DNA of 9,172 bases, taken from the NCBI GenBank assembly GCA_964370715.1, contig CAYJKJ010000035.1:1-9172 (forward strand), read 5' to 3'. The notes below the pieces were generated by a model. The model did not search any database and had not been told where the DNA came from. It saw only the letters and a program-made list of their open reading frames with translations. The position numbers and the translations under genes are program-made. This DNA is from CAYJAY01 sp964370715. GTDB lineage: Bacteria; Bacillota; Clostridia; Oscillospirales; Ruminococcaceae. Positions 6,875 to 9,172 of this stretch are shown in pieces; position 1 is the stretch's first letter; each line of letters begins with the position of its first letter.

Positions 6875-7928
6875 ATGTTCCACTTTCTATTTCATTTATT
6901 ATTTGGTCAAAACAAACTTCTGATGTTGGAAAAAGTGCGCCGGTGCTATTAGATATATTTGTTTTTAACAACTTATCACCACAAAACTCTACAGCAAACA
7001 TATGCGCAAAGTATTCAAGAGTTGGTGTTCTAATTATATTGCCCTTTTCATCAATGTAATATGTGTCTTCATGTTTTGCTGTTCCAGCTATTTTGTTGCC
7101 GGTAAGCCCTCCAATAATATCTGAAGCAATAAAAAACTCTAATTGATTTAGAACTTTTTCGCTATAAACACTATCCATTATATCTCTAAAACCATCTCTA
7201 TAAACTAACAACTCATCTTCTGTAAATTCCTCTGTATAATGTTCTTCCGGGTATTCTAACTGTTCTTCATCTTTTACTCTTACAATATAATCAACTAAGT
7301 AATCTTTTAAGTCTATCATTTTTTTATCATTCATATCTGTTTTCTGTATATCATCGTAATATACACCTAATGATTCTGTCACTCCCTCATATGTTTTTAA
7401 TTCGTGTTCAACTTGTTTTTCCAAATGCGGAACAAAATCAAATATCAGAGTTTCATATAAACTGTTTCCTTCACTATTTTTAAAACTTTCCGAAGAATAT
7501 GTAAAATGACCTTTTTCAAAACCGGAATAATAATCGACAGCATGTCCAACTTCATGAAAAAATGTAGTATAGTTGCCATGTACATTTGTCCTATCTTCTA
7601 CAATATTTAAATTAATTTTGTTTTCTGATGGGCTAAAATGAGGAATATCAACTTTTGTATCTAAATCAAAACTACCAATATTGAACCTATCTAAATATCT
7701 TATAAATAACTCTCTAAATGGTTCGTCAGCTGTATAGACTAGTGCCCTAATCTCTACATCGTCTTGCGCTTCAAGAGGTTTTAAAAATTTTGAAACTTTT
7801 TTCAGGTCGCTTTTACTCATAGTTAGCTCATATTGAACAACGTCCATTATAATATCTTTTTTTGACAAATCGGAAATTAAATAATCGACATACTTCGGGT
7901 TGAAAAATGCATCACGAAGTTTTTGCAT
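6849..7928 (-). CDS. Anthrax lethal factor-like zinc metallopeptidase, C-terminal toxin part of the LXG effector
   Basis: A 359-codon frame encoding a metallopeptidase domain. H125-E126-V-G-H129, followed by AVDYYSG, closely parallels the HEFGHAVDDYAG zinc site of anthrax lethal factor. The third zinc ligand is probably E305 in LEYFAHMFAVEF, matching the EFFAEAF helix of lethal factor; the end, FDQIINEIESG, also resembles the lethal factor C-terminus. The ATLF/M34 fold also occurs in Pro-Pro endopeptidases and in predicted polymorphic toxins. The substrate here is unknown. The zinc-site residues I can identify are present, so the domain should be active if made. The first ATG (7928) overlaps the LXG frame by 52 bases, has no good ribosome binding site, and its frame is closed by TGA 9 bases upstream. 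I therefore think this is the C-terminal half of a frameshifted single gene, not a free-standing protein; a separately translated protein remains possible. Confidence 0.8.
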   Translation of the reverse strand: MQKLRDAFFNPKYVDYLISDLSKKDIIMDVVQYELTMSKSDLKKVSKFLKPLEAQDDVEIRALVYTADEPFRELFIRYLDRFNIGSFDLDTKVDIPHFSPSENKINLNIVEDRTNVHGNYTTFFHEVGHAVDYYSGFEKGHFTYSSESFKNSEGNSLYETLIFDFVPHLEKQVEHELKTYEGVTESLGVYYDDIQKTDMNDKKMIDLKDYLVDYIVRVKDEEQLEYPEEHYTEEFTEDELLVYRDGFRDIMDSVYSEKVLNQLEFFIASDIIGGLTGNKIAGTAKHEDTYYIDEKGNIIRTPTLEYFAHMFAVEFCGDKLLKTNISNSTGALFPTSEVCFDQIINEIESGTYENFRIHL

Positions 7929-8707
7929 ATTTCCGCTTCAACAGTTTGGCTAACAAATCTATTCGCTATTTCATCGTAATAGTAATATACAGATTTTTTC
8001 GGAATTTCGTTTTCCGAAAGTGCCGATAGATGTAGATTGCTTAGCGAGCTAAAGTCAATCGGTTTCTCCAAAACCTCCATCCACGGGAACGACATATCCT
8101 TGGAATACGCAAAGTCTTTCGCAACCTCGTTATACGGAATCTTCGTTTGACACGCTTGATATATCGCCAAAATTAATTCGTTTACAGCGGTGAAACACCC
8201 CGACATAGAACTGTCAAACTCGCCAACGGAATTAGAAGTTTTATCAATAAATCTTAAAGCTTCATTAAAGTTTTCAAATATAAGTCCTCCGTTTGTCGGG
8301 GCAGAGGATATAAACTCGGAATATTCTCCGGCAAGAGATTTAACCGCAACGTCTATACTATCGAAAGTATCTCTACAAGCCAACATTTGGGTTAAAACGT
8401 TGTCTATATATTCGGTTTGCAAAATGGCTTTTTCGCTTGCGTCTACCTGAGAACCAAAATTATCGGCATACATCCTTATGCTTAGTTCCATTTGAAAGCC
8501 TAAAACCTCAAACAGATCCAAAACAGAACCATGGACATTTTGGATATAACTTCGCATAGCGGTTGCGCTTTGCCCGTCATACGTTTCGGTGTCTAAAGAA
8601 AAGCTATTAAACGTTTCGCCCAATTTGGCTATTTCGTTTTCAAGGCTCGCCTTAACCTTTGAAAACTCTTGTTGAAGTTCGTCTATTTCGGGATAACATA
8701 TTCTCAT
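7877..8707 (-). CDS. LXG-domain targeting module, N-terminal part of the effector (frame ends early)
   Basis: The frame encodes 276 aa from ATG 8707 (a GTG at 8722 would add 5 aa; neither start has a clear ribosome binding site). Residues of about 1-200 look like an LXG domain, the long helical module that sends T7SSb toxins to EssC: an N-terminal helix (IDELQQEFSKVKASLENEI), then YDGQSATAMRSYIQNVH (43-59), which fits the family pattern of a glycine turn leading into a helix that ends in H, then several amphipathic helices. A linker of about 60 aa follows to residue 262. The last 14 residues (NFVMHFSTRSMSII) look like out-of-frame translation. Inserting one A in the run at 7924-7920 gives AEICKKLRDAFFNPKYV and joins this frame to the peptidase as a protein of about 619 aa. 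No signal peptide or membrane segment, as expected for a T7 substrate. Confidence 0.78.
   Translation of the reverse strand: MRICYPEIDELQQEFSKVKASLENEIAKLGETFNSFSLDTETYDGQSATAMRSYIQNVHGSVLDLFEVLGFQMELSIRMYADNFGSQVDASEKAILQTEYIDNVLTQMLACRDTFDSIDVAVKSLAGEYSEFISSAPTNGGLIFENFNEALRFIDKTSNSVGEFDSSMSGCFTAVNELILAIYQACQTKIPYNEVAKDFAYSKDMSFPWMEVLEKPIDFSSLSNLHLSALSENEIPKKSVYYYYDEIANRFVSQTVEAEICKNFVMHFSTRSMSII
7920..7924 (-). other. Probable frameshift site joining the LXG and peptidase frames
   Basis: A run of five A on the minus strand, read TGC AAA AAC in the LXG frame. The peptidase frame is the -1 frame here. A sixth A, or a -1 shift by the ribosome, would fuse the two frames. The run is short and is not a perfect slippery heptamer (C precedes it), so a mutation or a base-calling error is more likely than programmed slippage. 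Confidence 0.6.
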
Positions 8708-8816
8708 TATATTGTACCACACTTAAAATTTATCTTGCAATATTTGGTTTTGATGTTTTTGTGTTTTTATACTTTTTTTGCAAAAAACCAGTCGGTTAGT
8801 TTTAAAATTAATCTTT

Positions 8817-8839
8817 GTCCCCCAAAATTTTTGAGGGAC
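8817..8839. other. Hairpin between the WXG100 and LXG genes
   Basis: GTCCC (8817-8821) pairs with GGGAC (8835-8839). After one C-A mismatch the stem continues with C-G and A-T pairs into a short AAAATTTTT top. On the minus strand, the direction of the operon, no U-tract follows, so it is a weak terminator candidate; it may attenuate or process the message between the abundant WXG100 product and the effector. On the plus strand it is followed by ATTTT, but no gene runs that way. Confidence 0.4.
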
Positions 8840-8867
8840 ATTTTCGATTTCAACCAACTTTTTCGGA

Positions 8868-8996
8868 CAAGCCGGTTAATTAACTTACGAGTAAGTCCAG
8901 CTAATTAAACTTGCGAGTAAGAACAGTTAGTTAAACTTACTTGCAAGCACAGTTAATTAAACTTGCGAGTAAGAACAATTAGTTAAACTTACTTGC
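8868..8996 (-). repeat. Array of five 26-bp repeats overlapping the 3' end of the WXG100 gene
   Basis: On the minus strand, units begin at 8996, 8970, 8944, 8918 and 8892; four are exactly 26 bases and the last has a one-base deletion. Two versions alternate: type A starts GCAAGTAAGTTTAACTAA (8996, 8944), type B starts ACTCGCAAGTTTAATTA (8970, 8918), giving a 52-base higher period. The first unit contains the last five codons and the stop of the WXG100 gene, so the array probably grew from that 3' end. On the plus strand GCGAGTAAG and CTTACTTGC form 9-base inverted arms with one G-T pair around 14-base loops at 8913-8944 and again at 8965-8996. The rest of the 271-base gap before the LXG gene (8708-8867) is AT-rich and holds only the hairpin at 8817-8839. 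Confidence 0.85.
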
Positions 8997-9172
8997 TATC
9001 TCTTGGTCGAGGCTTTCAACAGCTGTCGCCGTTGCGTCCAGTTGTCCTCCGATGTCTTCGATAAGCGTGCGAACCTGCTCAAACGAGGGTTTAAGCTGTT
9101 CAAATTGGCTTGCAAAGCTTTGGCTTGCTTGCCCTTCCCATTCGTCTTGAAGCGCATTAATCAAGCTTTGCA
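8979..9172 (-). CDS. WXG100-family protein, EsxA-like (5' part missing)
   Basis: The last 63 codons of a small helical T7SS substrate; the frame is open to the right edge, so about 30 N-terminal residues are missing compared with the usual length near 97. The turn W-E-G, eleven residues in, is the WXG motif; before it lies the end of helix 1 (QSLINALQDE) and after it a long amphipathic helix. The end carries V-xxx-D-xx-I-xxx-F (VESLDQEIASKF), the HxxxD/ExxHxxxH export motif of WXG100 proteins. Such proteins form helical-hairpin dimers that are secreted by EssC and needed for the system to work. It is the first visible gene of the operon. A TTG at 9164 lies inside helix 1 and should not be used as the start. 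Its stop lies inside the repeat array. Confidence 0.92.
   Translation of the reverse strand, partial: QSLINALQDEWEGQASQSFASQFEQLKPSFEQVRTLIEDIGGQLDATATAVESLDQEIASKFN

Noticed and set aside
6849..6883. GTG at 6883 as start of the immunity gene
   Set aside because: The ATG three codons later gives a normal basic MKT start to the membrane segment. The GTG remains possible but adds nothing.
7918..7928. Programmed -1 ribosomal frameshifting at the A run
   Set aside because: The site is C AAA AAC, which does not allow good re-pairing of the P-site tRNA, and I see no strong upstream ribosome-binding-like stimulator or clear downstream structure. Kept only as a minor option.
8711..8740. Promoter-like TTGCAA and TACAAT with an 18-base spacer on the minus strand just before the LXG gene
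   Set aside because: Transcription would begin within or after the ATG at 8707, leaving no leader or ribosome binding site; likely chance in AT-rich DNA.
8868..8996. CRISPR array
   Set aside because: The repeats are contiguous with no unique spacers, and no cas genes are present.

Overview
The window is the core and toxin-bearing front end of a Firmicutes type VII secretion system (T7SSb, Ess/Yuk type). Every gene I can support lies on the minus strand, so the locus reads from right to left. The host is probably a low-to-moderate GC Gram-positive bacterium, perhaps a clostridium: the machinery is EssA/EsaB/EssB/EssC, effectors and partners belong to the LXG/WXG100 families, and ribosome binding sites are strong AAGGAG or GGAGG types. 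I cannot name the species.

Layout in transcription order. (1) 9172-8979: 3' part of a WXG100 (EsxA-like) gene. (2) 8978-8708: about 270 bases without a gene, holding five copies of a 26-bp repeat that overlap the WXG100 stop codon, and a separate hairpin. (3) 8707-6849: an LXG effector read in two overlapping frames. The first frame is the LXG targeting module. The second is a zinc metallopeptidase domain with a HEVGH motif and a downstream EYFA glutamate helix, closely resembling the catalytic domain of anthrax lethal factor. One added base in a five-A run (7924-7920) would fuse them into one protein of about 619 aa. (4) 6874-5849: a membrane-anchored protein with two copies of one domain, the likely immunity protein. 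(5) 5655-5257 and 5215-4940: two small helical proteins resembling YwqH (DUF5082) and YwqI (DUF5344/DUF3130-like), probable LXG chaperone or co-secretion partners. (6) 4862-1: essA, esaB, essB and essC. These are tightly packed: a 4-bp ATGA overlap, then zero spacing, then a 23-bp gap. EssC runs off the left edge just after its second P-loop.

How the parts fit: EssC is the ATPase that recognises and drives substrates, EssB and EssA are membrane partners, and EsaB is a small ubiquitin-like cytoplasmic component. The WXG100 protein and the two small helical proteins would travel with or dock the LXG effector. The duplicated-domain protein would protect the producer against the metallopeptidase.

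The most interesting points are the lethal-factor-like peptidase on an LXG carrier, its split reading frame, the two-repeat candidate immunity protein, a 31-bp remnant copy of the essA start between the immunity gene and the small helical genes (a possible recombination scar), and the direct/inverted repeat array at the 3' end of the WXG100 gene.
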